From: Rhodobacter sp.
GTDB lineage: Bacteria > Pseudomonadota > Alphaproteobacteria > Rhodobacterales > Rhodobacteraceae
Length of the DNA: 64,000 nucleotides
Assembly (NCBI GenBank): GCA_020637555.1
Contig: JACKKF010000013.1
Span: 186,001-250,000 of the forward strand
Direction of reading: 5' to 3'
The position numbers and the translations under genes are program-made. The number at the start of each line of letters is the position of its first letter. Position 1 is the first letter of the stretch. The notes beneath the pieces were generated by a model. The model ran no database searches. It was given only the letters and a program-made list of their open reading frames with translations, and was not told where the DNA came from. Shown piece by piece: positions 25,567-33,079 of the stretch.

Positions 25567-26325
25567 TCAGCGAAGGTCTGTGGTCGCATCCGATGGACCA
25601 GTTCATCGTGCGCCTGGCTGTTCAGACGACGGCATCAGGCCTGGGTTGACCTTCACCAACGCCGCGTTAGGATGCTGGTCACGTCCCGCTGGCGACGCCG
25701 CTGTTCAATGTCGGCACCCGGGGGCCGCGCGATCGTTCCGACCCGCGCAACATCGCCGAACTGGCTATGGCTTTTGCTCACAAGATGGTCGAGGACGTAA
25801 TCCGGCAAGGACGCACCAGTTCTTCCCCAGCATCTTCACGCTGTTCATTTTCACTGCTCCTTTCGAACTTCCTGGGTCTGATCCTCGGGGTTCACCTCGA
25901 CCTCGCATATCGCGCTCACGGCGGTGCTGGCGGTCGCGGTGTTCCTGACGGTGACGATCGTCGGTTTCGTCAAGGAACGGCGGGCTTCCTGGGCCCAGCG
26001 GTTCTATGACCTGGCGCCGCTGTTGCTGCGCCCGATCCTGGGCCCTGATCGAGATCATCAGCTATTTCTGTGCGCCCGGTCAGCACCCATCGGGTTCCTG
26101 GTGGGCAACATATGCCGGTCATGGCTTTACGCCGTGATCGCGTTCGCCGCCTTTGCACCGCTGATCCTGATAATGGACTTTATCGGGATCGCCGACGCTG
26201 CCGTCGATCCTGGTGATCACCGCGATGCCGGCTCGAAACTCGTGGCCTTCATCCAGGCCTATATTCTGACCTGCGTCTACCTCATAGATGCGCTGTGCAT
26301 CCGCAATTCACCGACGCCTGTCGAA
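25547..26325 (+). pseudogene. atpB: ATP synthase Fo subunit a, frameshifted in this sequence
   Basis: Subunit a of the proton channel. Recognisable pieces in changing frames: GTG 25547 (SEAAHS), then SHPMDQFIVR, FTNAALG, GGRAIVPTRA, IAELAMAFAHKMVEDVIRQG, SNFLGLIL, AVLAVAVFLTVTIVGFVK, LLLRPILG, VGNI, LVAFIQAY, LTCVYLIDAL and HPQFTDA. These are in the right order and spacing for a ~250-residue AtpB, with the conserved helix 5 part LVAFIQAY preserved. At least six frame changes are needed. Subunit a is essential for oxidative phosphorylation, and the order of operon genes is intact, so the damage is most likely a sequencing or assembly fault. The 3' limit is approximate. Confidence 0.85.
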
Positions 26326-26367
26326 TTCTCTCTTCAGCCAAATTCCAACCGTAAGGAGTGACGAAAC

Positions 26368-26605
26368 ATGGAAGGCCTGATCGTTCAACAGCGCATATCG
26401 GCGCTGGCTCACGGTATGGGCATGGGTGGGGCTGCGGTCGGTGTGGGCAACGTTGCCGGTGAATCTTCCGTCGGGCGCGCTGCGCAACCTGTCGAAGCCG
26501 CTGCTGGGCGGACCGCCACGCTGTTCATCGACCAGTTCGCCGAAGCGCGCTGGGATCTTCGTTCCTCGCTCGCGCTGTTCGCCGCCATCCCCATCTATCC
26601 AGATT
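26368..26605 (+). pseudogene. atpE: ATP synthase Fo subunit c, frameshifted in this sequence
   Basis: The c-ring subunit. The ATG at 26368 follows an AAGGAG site at 26354. Recognisable pieces: MEGL, then GMGMGGAAVGVGNVAG (the glycine-rich first helix), SGALRN, TATLFI and FAEA, which contains the ion-binding Glu region (normally 'GIAFAEALGIF'). The frame changes at least three times within 240 bases, and several residues look substituted as well. Subunit c is among the most conserved bacterial proteins, so the natural gene is almost certainly intact; this is the clearest sign of faulty sequence in the block. The end coordinate is an estimate from the usual ~78-residue length. Confidence 0.8.
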
Positions 26606-26669
26606 CTACGGCCGGTGGGTCTGACGACATCCGGCGGATACATGGTCAACTTGTGGAGGACGCTCGCGT

Positions 26670-27238
26670 CAGTAAGAAACCGCCGCAGGGCACGCTGCCG
26701 GATAAGCCAGCAAACCGCCGCTGGCCGCGCTGAGGCGGCTGGCCCGGTAGGGTGCCGGAAGTCGACATCGCACTTCACGTTCCCGAACCAGATCATCTGG
26801 CCTGTGATCGCGCTGGTCGCTGTATTTCATTCTGCGCGTGGCGTGCTGCCCGCATCGGTTCGGTTCTGGCCGAACGGACGGGCACCATCACCAACGATAT
26901 CGCTGCCGAGACCTATAAACAGCAGGCCGGCCGCTGACGCCGAGACCGCCTATCACAAGGCCTCGACGATGCGCGCGCGCCGCCGCCGCCATAGATCGAA
27001 GAGGCTCGCGATATCCAGAAAGACCTGACGTCGCTACGCTAAGGCCGACGCCGAGATCGCCGCCCGCACTGCGGAATCGGAAGCGCGTATCGCGGACATT
27101 CGCGCCAGCGCCGCCGAGGCCGTGACCGAGGTTGCCAAGGATACCACCAAGGAAATCCTGGGCGCGTTCGGTGTGAAGGCTGACGCACGGTCGGTGACGG
27201 CCGCGATCAACGCCCGCCTGAAAGGGGGTGCCGCATGA
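26670..27238 (+). pseudogene. atpX: ATP synthase Fo subunit b', frameshifted 5' half
   Basis: The b' subunit of the peripheral stalk, present as a second b-type gene in alphaproteobacteria and cyanobacteria. Pieces VPEVDI, FPNQIIW, VIALVAV, IGSVLAERTGTITNDIAA, ETAY and IQKDL are in shifting frames between about 26750 and 27035. From 27038 on the frame is clean: AKADAEIAARTAESEARIAD, then EVAKDTTKEILGAFGVKADA and SVTAAINARLKGGAA. The TGA overlaps the atpF start (ATGA, 27235-27238). The return to an undamaged frame near 27040 marks the right edge of the error-rich block. The 5' end is uncertain because no convincing start survives. Confidence 0.82.
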
Positions 27239-27792
27239 CTCGCATCCTGACGCTGGTTCTGGCTCTCGCCGCGACCCCCGCGCTGGCCGCTGAAGAAAAC
27301 TTCTTCTCGCTGCGCAGCACCGAGTTCGTGGTCTGGATTGCCTTCCTGGTGTTCCTGGCCGTGCTGGTGTTCTTCAAGGTGCCGGGCATGATCGGCGCCA
27401 TGCTGGACAAGCGCGCCGAGACGATCCGCGCCGAACTGGACGAAGCCCGCAAGCTGCGCGAGGAAGCGCAGGAGCTGCGTGCCTCGTTCGAGCGCAAGAA
27501 AGCCGAGGTCAAGGACCAGGCCGAGCGGATCGTCGCCAAGGCCAAGGCCGACGCGGAAGTCGCCGCTCAGCAGGCTCGGGCCGATCTGGAAACCTCGATC
27601 GCGCGCCGTCTCAAGGCGGCCGAGGATCAGATTGCTTCGGCCGAGGCCTCGGCCGTGCGCGAGGTCCGCAACCAGGCGATTGCCGTGGCCATTTCGGCCT
27701 CGCGCGATCTGATCGCCAAGAAGATGGAAGCAGAAGACGCCGCCAAGCTGATCGAAGACTCGATCGCCACGGTGGACGCCCGTCTGCACTGA
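27235..27792 (+). CDS. atpF: ATP synthase Fo subunit b
   Basis: A 185-residue peripheral-stalk subunit, intact. It begins MTRILTLVLALAATPALAAE, then has one hydrophobic span (FVVWIAFLVFLAVLVFFKVP) and a long charged coiled coil (LDEARKLREEAQELRASFER and onward) that reaches up to F1. The N-terminal hydrophobic stretch before the anchor is a cleavable-looking leader often seen in Rhodobacterales b subunits. The start is coupled to the atpX stop by ATGA. It is the last gene of the Fo operon and is followed 19 bases later by a strong terminator. Confidence 0.93.
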   Translation: MTRILTLVLALAATPALAAEENFFSLRSTEFVVWIAFLVFLAVLVFFKVPGMIGAMLDKRAETIRAELDEARKLREEAQELRASFERKKAEVKDQAERIVAKAKADAEVAAQQARADLETSIARRLKAAEDQIASAEASAVREVRNQAIAVAISASRDLIAKKMEAEDAAKLIEDSIATVDARLH

Positions 27793-27811
27793 GACCCGTC
27801 TCATCCTGCCC

Positions 27812-27839
27812 AAAAGGCCCCGCTTTGGCGGGGCCTTTT
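27812..27839 (+). terminator. Intrinsic terminator of the Fo operon
   Basis: A perfect 12-bp inverted repeat, AAAAGGCCCCGC and GCGGGGCCTTTT with a TTTG loop, 19 bases after atpF. The stem ends in A4/T4, so it can work in both directions and probably also ends the convergent FAD oxidoreductase gene, whose stop is at 27845. Confidence 0.88.
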
Positions 27840-27844
27840 GCATG

Positions 27845-28888
27845 TCAGCGCAGATTGTCGGTGACGCGAAATCCGTCCGGAATGGCCGCCTCGCCCTCCA
27901 GCAGCAAATCCGCCGCCAGTTCGGCCAGCTTGGGCGCCATGCCGAAGCCGATCTTGAACCCGCCGTTCAGCACGAAATGCCCGTCGCGGCCCGGCCAGGC
28001 CCCCAGCATCGGCGCGCGCGAGGGGCTGCGCGGGCGGACTCCGGCCCAGCGTTCCAGCACCTTTGCCCCGGCCAGATCGGGGCAGGCGACCCGCACCCTG
28101 TCCAGCAGCAGGTCAAGTTGCGCATCGGTTGTGTCCGGCGCATCATAGCTGCGTTCGCTGGTCGATCCGATGGCCACGGTGCCGTCGCCGTGGGGCACGA
28201 TATGCAGACCATCCACGAACACCTGCGGAGAGTGCCGCCAATCGCCCGCCAGCAGCGCCGCCTGACCCTTGACGCCGTTGCCCATGCTGCGCTGCAGATC
28301 GGCGCCCAGATCAGCCAGACCCTGCGCGCCGGTCGCCCAGAGAACCGTCCAGCCAGGCGGAGGAACCGTGCCCTGTTCGACCGACACGCCGCGCGTGGCC
28401 AGCGCCGAAACAAGCGCAGCCGAGGCACCCCTGGGTGACATGCGCGCGCTCAGCGTATCGTGCACCACCAGACCCGTCGGCGACGCCACCCGCAGGCCCG
28501 TGACCGCCTGGGCGGAGACCACCGACCAGGCAGCGCGCCCCTGCCAGAGGGTGCGCGCAGATTCGGCCCGTTCGCGCGCGCGCGCCACGGCGGCATCATC
28601 CGCCAGGGGCTGCACCCGACCCAGCCGGGCATAGCCCGGATCGTGGCCGCCAGCCTGCGCGACCGCGCGCCAGAAATCTTCGGCCATCATCAGGCTGTCG
28701 AACTGAAACGCCTTTTTGGCGTTCCATTGTTCGGGCACATGCGGCGCCAGTGCGCCGACCACCCCACCCGAGGACCCAGCGCCGACGCGCACCGCCTCGA
28801 TCACCCGGACCCGCGCGCCCCGCCGGGCCAGCGCCCAGGCCGATGCCAGGCCAAAGATCCCCGCGCCCATGACCGCGATTTGTGCCAT
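27845..28888 (-). CDS. FAD-dependent oxidoreductase (DAO family), possible MnmC oxidase half
   Basis: A 347-residue flavoenzyme of the D-amino-acid oxidase fold. The N-terminal IAVMGAGIFGLASAWALARR is the FAD-binding G-x-G-x-x-G loop, followed by the acidic residue in VIEAVRVGAGSSGG. Near the C-terminus, RWAGVRPRSPSRAPMLG and HFVLNGGFKIGFGMAPKLAE are the FAD-contact segments of DAO/ThiO/MnmC enzymes. It starts 50 bases away from and divergent to mnmD. In gamma-proteobacterial MnmC an FAD oxidase and an MnmD-like methyltransferase are fused, so this gene may be the oxidase partner acting on carboxymethylaminomethyl-uridine in tRNA; an amine or amino-acid oxidase is the alternative. Confidence 0.78.
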   Translation of the reverse strand: MAQIAVMGAGIFGLASAWALARRGARVRVIEAVRVGAGSSGGVVGALAPHVPEQWNAKKAFQFDSLMMAEDFWRAVAQAGGHDPGYARLGRVQPLADDAAVARARERAESARTLWQGRAAWSVVSAQAVTGLRVASPTGLVVHDTLSARMSPRGASAALVSALATRGVSVEQGTVPPPGWTVLWATGAQGLADLGADLQRSMGNGVKGQAALLAGDWRHSPQVFVDGLHIVPHGDGTVAIGSTSERSYDAPDTTDAQLDLLLDRVRVACPDLAGAKVLERWAGVRPRSPSRAPMLGAWPGRDGHFVLNGGFKIGFGMAPKLAELAADLLLEGEAAIPDGFRVTDNLR

Positions 28889-28937
28889 TGCCTTTCCCCC
28901 GCTGCCGCGTAAAGGTCGCCGCGTTGTAGCCCTTCAC

Positions 28938-29597
28938 ATGCGTATGAACCAGCCCGCACTGACCTGGACAGACAGCGACACGCCCGTCGCCACCGCGTTT
29001 GACGACCCGTATTTCACTGGCGGGATCGACGAAACGCGCCATGTCTTTCTGGCTGGCAATGACCTGCCCGGACGGCTCGGTGACGGTTTTCATGTGGCCG
29101 AACTGGGGTTCGGGACGGGATTGAACCTGCTCGCGCTGGCTGATCTCTGGGCCGGGCCGGGCACGATCCGTTTCACCTCGTTCGAGGCCTTCCCCATGGC
29201 CCAGGCCGACATGGTCCGTGCGCTGGCCCCCTTTGCCCTGCCGCAGACCGACGCGCTGGTTGCGCAATGGCACGGTGACGGGCCCGTCCGTCACGTCGTC
29301 TTGCCGGGGATCCAGGCCGAAATCCTGATCGGCGATGCCCGTCAGACCCTGCCGGCCTGGCAGGGCAGGGCGGATGCCTGGTTTCTGGATGGCTTTGCCC
29401 CGGCCCGAAACCCTGAACTGTGGTCGGACGCGCTGCTGGCCCAGGTGGCGCGCCATACCGCCCCCGGCGGCACCGCGGCCACCTATACCGCCGCCGGCCA
29501 CGTCCGCCGTGCCCTGCAGGCCGCAGGGTTCGGTGTCACCCGACAGCCGGGATTTGGCCGAAAGAAACACATGACAACAGCCCGGATGCCCACATGA
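28938..29597 (+). CDS. mnmD: tRNA 5-methylaminomethyl-2-thiouridine methyltransferase MnmD
   Basis: A 219-residue SAM-dependent methyltransferase. Early residues read PALTWTDSDTPVATAFDDPYFTGG, the family start. Motif I is HVAELGFGTGLNLLAL; the catalytic/product motif is ADAWFLDGFAPARNPELW; the end has GVTRQPGFGRKKHM. It methylates aminomethyl-uridine at the wobble position U34 of some tRNAs to mnm5(s2)U. This is the free-standing form of the MnmC methyltransferase half. ATG 28938 and ATG 28944 are both possible starts. The TGA stop overlaps the start of the DMT transporter gene (ATGA at 29594). Confidence 0.88.
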   Translation: MRMNQPALTWTDSDTPVATAFDDPYFTGGIDETRHVFLAGNDLPGRLGDGFHVAELGFGTGLNLLALADLWAGPGTIRFTSFEAFPMAQADMVRALAPFALPQTDALVAQWHGDGPVRHVVLPGIQAEILIGDARQTLPAWQGRADAWFLDGFAPARNPELWSDALLAQVARHTAPGGTAATYTAAGHVRRALQAAGFGVTRQPGFGRKKHMTTARMPT

Positions 29598-30472
29598 GCC
29601 GCGAACAGAACACCACCCTGGGCATCTGGCTGATGGTCGCCGTGACGCTGGTCTTTGCCATTCAGGACGGGATCTCGACCCATCTGGCTGGCACCTACAA
29701 CGTGTTCATGATCATCATGATCCGTTACTGGTTCTTTGCCACCTTTGTCATCACCGTGGCCAGCCGCAAGGCCGGCGGCATCCGCAACGCCGCGCGCACC
29801 AATGCCCCCAAGGCGCAGGTCTTTCGCGGGTTGTTGCTGGCGCTGGAAATCCTGGTCGCGGTCAAGGGCTTTGTCGTGCTGGGGCTGGTTGAATCGCACG
29901 CGGTCTTTGCAGTCTATCCGCTGCTGATCGCCGCCCTGTCCGGCCCCGTCCTGGGCGAGCGCGTGGGCTGGCGCCGCTGGGTGGCGATCGGCATCGGATT
30001 CATCGGCGTGCTGGTGATCCTGGAACCGGGGTTCGGCGTGTTCCGTCTGGGCGCGTTGATCCCCTTTCTGGCGGCCTTGATGTTCGCGCTTTACGGTTTG
30101 GTGACACGCTATGTCGGCCGCTATGACAGCAGTGCGGTCAGCTTCTTCTGGACCGGCATCATGGGGCTGATCGTGACCACCGCGGTGGGCGTCCTGCACT
30201 GGCAGCCAATGGTCGGCACCGACTGGATCTGGATGCTTCTGCTGTGCGTCACCTCGGCCAGCAGCCACTACATGCTGATCCGCGCCTACGAGGTGGCCGA
30301 GGCCAGCGCGATCCAGCCCTTCGCCTATCTGCAACTGGTCTTTGCCAGCATCATCGGCATCGTGGTCTTTCACGAAACGCTTCGCCCCAATGTTGCCATC
30401 GGGGCGGCGATTGTCGTCTGTGCGGGGCTGTTTACGCTGTGGCGCGCGCGCGTCGTGGCAGAGCGGCGTTAG
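29594..30472 (+). CDS. DMT superfamily (EamA) transporter
   Basis: A 292-residue inner-membrane protein with about ten spans in two EamA repeats (residues 10-140 and 150-285). The first repeat ends in AALSGPVLGERVGWRRWVAI and the second in FASIIGIVVFHETLRPNVAI, the usual 'GE/HE...' end motifs. TM1 begins IWLMVAVTLVFAIQDGISTH. The exported substrate is unknown. It is translationally coupled to mnmD, though a functional link is not obvious. Its TAG stop overlaps the stop of the convergent small-protein gene at 30469-30472. Confidence 0.86.
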   Translation: MSREQNTTLGIWLMVAVTLVFAIQDGISTHLAGTYNVFMIIMIRYWFFATFVITVASRKAGGIRNAARTNAPKAQVFRGLLLALEILVAVKGFVVLGLVESHAVFAVYPLLIAALSGPVLGERVGWRRWVAIGIGFIGVLVILEPGFGVFRLGALIPFLAALMFALYGLVTRYVGRYDSSAVSFFWTGIMGLIVTTAVGVLHWQPMVGTDWIWMLLLCVTSASSHYMLIRAYEVAEASAIQPFAYLQLVFASIIGIVVFHETLRPNVAIGAAIVVCAGLFTLWRARVVAERR

Positions 30473-30777
30473 CCGCCGCACATCTGCTGGGCCAGATCGC
30501 CAAAGGCCCGATAGCGCGCCCAGAACTCATTGTCGCTGCGGGTCGGCGACATGCGGACGGACTGCGCCTCGTCCGGGTTGGTGAAGAACCGGGCGGCACG
30601 GCGCTGTTCGGACCGGGTAAGCGTGTGATCTGCGGCGGAATCGATGCAGCGGCACAACTGGCGGCTGGACTGCGGCCGATCCGAGCGGTTGCAGGCGGCC
30701 TCGATCGGGCCTGCCATGGCGGCAACGGGGGCCAGTGTCGTCAGCGCAAAGGCGGCGGCGATCATCAGATGTTTCAT
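30469..30777 (-). CDS. Small exported protein with conserved cysteines, unknown function
   Basis: A 102-residue precursor with a Sec signal peptide (MKHLMIAAAFALTTLAPVAAMAG). The mature part of about 80 residues has four cysteines (EAACNRS, QLCRCIDS, QQMCGG), which suggests two disulfides in the periplasm. I recognise this as a type common in Rhodobacterales, sometimes auto-annotated as an arginine transporter without good reason. No domain can be named. The upstream region has an inverted repeat and AT-rich stretch that could serve as its promoter/operator. Confidence 0.72.
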   Translation of the reverse strand: MKHLMIAAAFALTTLAPVAAMAGPIEAACNRSDRPQSSRQLCRCIDSAADHTLTRSEQRRAARFFTNPDEAQSVRMSPTRSDNEFWARYRAFGDLAQQMCGG

Positions 30778-30791
30778 GTCTGCCTCGATCC

Positions 30792-30807
30792 AGAGTCGTG
30801 CGACTCT
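30792..30807. promoter_or_regulatory. Inverted repeat upstream of the small Cys-rich protein gene
   Basis: AGAGTCGTGCGACTCT is a perfect 16-base palindrome-like repeat (7-bp arms, TG centre). A third GAGTCG follows at once (TGCCGAGTCG). It lies 15 bases upstream of the ATG at 30777, so it could be an operator or a 5'-UTR hairpin. The adjoining 30810-30860 is AT-rich (CGTTATAAACTG and TTATCATTACC) and may hold promoters for this gene and for the divergent GMC oxidoreductase. The whole 205-base gap 30778-30982 holds no gene I can see. Confidence 0.5.
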
Positions 30808-30982
30808 TGCCGAGTCGTCTTAACAAAGCGTTATAAACTGTCGTTATCATTACCAAAAATAGGCTGCTTCCTCAACCGCTAGGGCTGGTATCGGCGGAAT
30901 TCCCCGCCCCAAGATCATGCCCGCGACCATTGCACACGAATCGGTCCGCGCCTAACCTGACCTGGCAATGGCGGGGGGTCTG

Positions 30983-32560
30983 ATGGCGGATTGGGATTAC
31001 ATCATCGTCGGTGCGGGCAGCGCGGGGTCGCTGCTGGCCAATCGTCTGAGCGAACGGCACCGGGTCCTGCTGCTCGAGGCCGGCGGACGCGACAACTATA
31101 TCTGGGTGCATGTGCCGGTGGGCTATCTCTACTGCATCGACAACCCGCGCACCGACTGGCGCCTGCGCACCGCCGCGGAACCCGGGCTGAACGGCCGCAG
31201 CCTGCTGTATCCCCGCGGCAAGGTGCTGGGCGGGTGCAGTTCGATCAACGGAATGCTGTATCTGCGCGGGCAGGCCGCAGATTACGACCAATGGCGTCAG
31301 ATGGGCAACACCGGCTGGGGCTGGGACGACGTGCTGCCCTATTTCAAGAAGCACGAGGATTACGCGGCGGGCGAACCCGGCGAGATGCACGGCACGGGTG
31401 GCGAATGGCGGGTCGAAAACCAGCGCCTGCGCTGGCAGATCCTGGATGACTGGGCGCGCGCCGCGCAAGAGGTCGGCATCCCCGGCGTCGAGGATTTCAA
31501 CACCGGCGACAACGAAGGTGTCGCCTATTTCAAGGTGAACCAGCGCAAGGGTTGGCGCTGGAACACCGCAAAGGCGTTTCTGCGTCCGGCGCGCCACCGG
31601 ATCGAGGTGCACACCAACGCCCAGGCGACCGGGCTGCTGTTTGACGGCGATCGCTGCGTGGGCGTGCGCTATCTGCGCGACGGCCAACCGACCGAGGCTC
31701 GCGCGAATGCCGAGGTGATCCTCGCCGCCGGTTCGATCGGGTCGACCCAGTTGCTGCAACTGGCGGGAATCGGCCCCGCCGCGCGTCTGCGCGATCTGGG
31801 AATCGCCCCGCGCCACGACTGCGATGCCGGCGAGAACCTGCAAGACCACCTGCAACTGCGCCTGGCGTTCAAGGTAACCGGGGCAAAGACGCTGAACACC
31901 ATGGCGAACAGCCTGTTCGGCAAGGCGAGGATCGCAGCCGAATATGCCCTGTTCCGCACCGGCCCGATGTCGATGTCCCCCAGCCAACTGGGTGCCTTCG
32001 CGCGCTCGGGGCCCGATGTGGACAGGGCGGATCTGGAATACCATGTGCAACCGCTCAGCCTGGATGCCTTTGGCCAGCCACCGCATGACTTTCCGGCTGT
32101 CACGGCCTCGGTCTGCCATCTCAGGCCCGAAAGCCGGGGGCATATCCGCGTGACCACGCAAGACCCCCTGACCCAGCCGCAGATTGCCCCCAACTACCTG
32201 TCCGCCGAACGGGACCGGCATGTCGCCGCCAACGCGATCCGACTGACTCGTCGCATCATGGCCGCCCCGGCCCTGGCGCAATACCGGCCAGAGGAGTTCA
32301 AGCCCGGCCCCGCGCTGCAAACCGAGGACGACCTGATCCGTGCCGCCGGCGATATCGGCACGACGATATTTCACCCGGTCGGAACCTGCCGCATGGGCAC
32401 CGACCCGCGCGCCGTGGTGACGCCGGATCTGCGCGTGAACGGGGTGCGGGGCCTCAGGGTGGCGGACGCCTCGATCATGCCGACGATCCCGTCGGGCAAT
32501 ACCAATTCGCCAACGATCATGATCGCGGAAAAGGCCGCGGCGATGATCCTCGCAGGCTGA
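30983..32560 (+). CDS. GMC family oxidoreductase (choline/alcohol dehydrogenase type)
   Basis: A 525-residue FAD enzyme. DYIIVGAGSAGSLLANRLSE at residues 4-23 is the FAD-binding loop; RGKVLGGCSSINGMLYLRGQ and the following AADYDQW are the first GMC signature; GSIGSTQLLQLAGIGP is the second. The C-terminus holds TIFHPVGTCRMGTDP, with the active-site His region, and SIMPTIPSGNTNSPTIMIAE. The family oxidises alcohols such as choline or aliphatic alcohols; the substrate here is unknown. ATG 30983 is chosen for the GCGGGGGG site just before it; ATG 30968 is an alternative. Length is normal for the family. Confidence 0.9.
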   Translation: MADWDYIIVGAGSAGSLLANRLSERHRVLLLEAGGRDNYIWVHVPVGYLYCIDNPRTDWRLRTAAEPGLNGRSLLYPRGKVLGGCSSINGMLYLRGQAADYDQWRQMGNTGWGWDDVLPYFKKHEDYAAGEPGEMHGTGGEWRVENQRLRWQILDDWARAAQEVGIPGVEDFNTGDNEGVAYFKVNQRKGWRWNTAKAFLRPARHRIEVHTNAQATGLLFDGDRCVGVRYLRDGQPTEARANAEVILAAGSIGSTQLLQLAGIGPAARLRDLGIAPRHDCDAGENLQDHLQLRLAFKVTGAKTLNTMANSLFGKARIAAEYALFRTGPMSMSPSQLGAFARSGPDVDRADLEYHVQPLSLDAFGQPPHDFPAVTASVCHLRPESRGHIRVTTQDPLTQPQIAPNYLSAERDRHVAANAIRLTRRIMAAPALAQYRPEEFKPGPALQTEDDLIRAAGDIGTTIFHPVGTCRMGTDPRAVVTPDLRVNGVRGLRVADASIMPTIPSGNTNSPTIMIAEKAAAMILAG

Positions 32561-32620
32561 CGCGCCCTCTTGCGCGCCGCGGCGCCACGGGCGATGCTGA
32601 CACCAGACAGGAGATCCGCC

Positions 32621-32944
32621 ATGACGCCCGACATCAGTATCAAGAAGGTGGTCCACATCATCTTTCAGGCGCGGGAATCCGGTCGCCCCGGCGAATTGCA
32701 CGCCTTCATCGACGCGCTGAACGATGATGAAAAGGCCAGTCTGGTGGCGATCGCCTGGGTCGGTCGGGGCGCGTTCGAGCCAGAGGATTACGCCGAAGCC
32801 CTGGAAACCGCCTTTGCCGAGGCCACGACTCCGACAGCGGATTACCTGATGGGCATGCCCCACCTGTCCGAGAACCTGGAATCGGGCCTCGAGGCGCTGG
32901 AAATCGACGTGACCGAGGCGGAAGAGGACTTTTTCGACCGCTGA
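32621..32944 (+). CDS. DUF3775 family protein
   Basis: A 107-residue acidic cytoplasmic protein. It begins TPDISIKKVVHIIFQARESG and continues ASLVAIAWVGRGAFEPEDYA, the pattern I associate with DUF3775, with an acidic C-terminus (IDVTEAEEDFFDR). No catalytic residues stand out. The ATG has AGGAGATCC upstream. It is 60 bases downstream of the GMC oxidoreductase and could share its transcript. Function unknown. Confidence 0.72.
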   Translation: MTPDISIKKVVHIIFQARESGRPGELHAFIDALNDDEKASLVAIAWVGRGAFEPEDYAEALETAFAEATTPTADYLMGMPHLSENLESGLEALEIDVTEAEEDFFDR

Positions 32945-32960
32945 CACCCCTGTCCCGGTC

Positions 32961-33013
32961 GCACGGGGGGCGCTGCCCCCCTGACCCCCCCGGGATATTT
33001 GGGGCACAAAGAG
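32961..33013. repeat. GC-rich intergenic repeat of Rhodobacterales type
   Basis: The stretch contains GGGGGGCGCTGCCCCCCTGA then CCCCCCCGGGATATTTGGGG and CACAAAGAGGGGGG. This 'GCTGCCCCC...CCCCCGGGATATTTGGGG.A' arrangement is one I recall from many intergenic sites in Rhodobacter and Roseobacter genomes. The first part can form a hairpin (GGGGGGCGCTGCCCCCC) and may end the DUF3775 transcript. Only one copy is present in the window. Confidence 0.55.
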
Positions 33014-33079
33014 GGGGGGGTTAACAGGCTCTTAACCTGCGCCCCTCACCTTGTCTCAAATACGCATTGTCGGGCCGTT

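Noticed and set aside
26308..26796. Minus-strand ORF of 162 codons over the atpE region as a novel gene
   Set aside because: It appears only because atpE and atpX frames are broken here; it has no ribosome-binding site or family features.
25547..27238. True biological decay of the Fo operon
   Set aside because: Order and spacing of pieces are intact, atpI and atpF are clean, the damage crosses unrelated genes on both strands, and these subunits are essential; sequence error explains this better.
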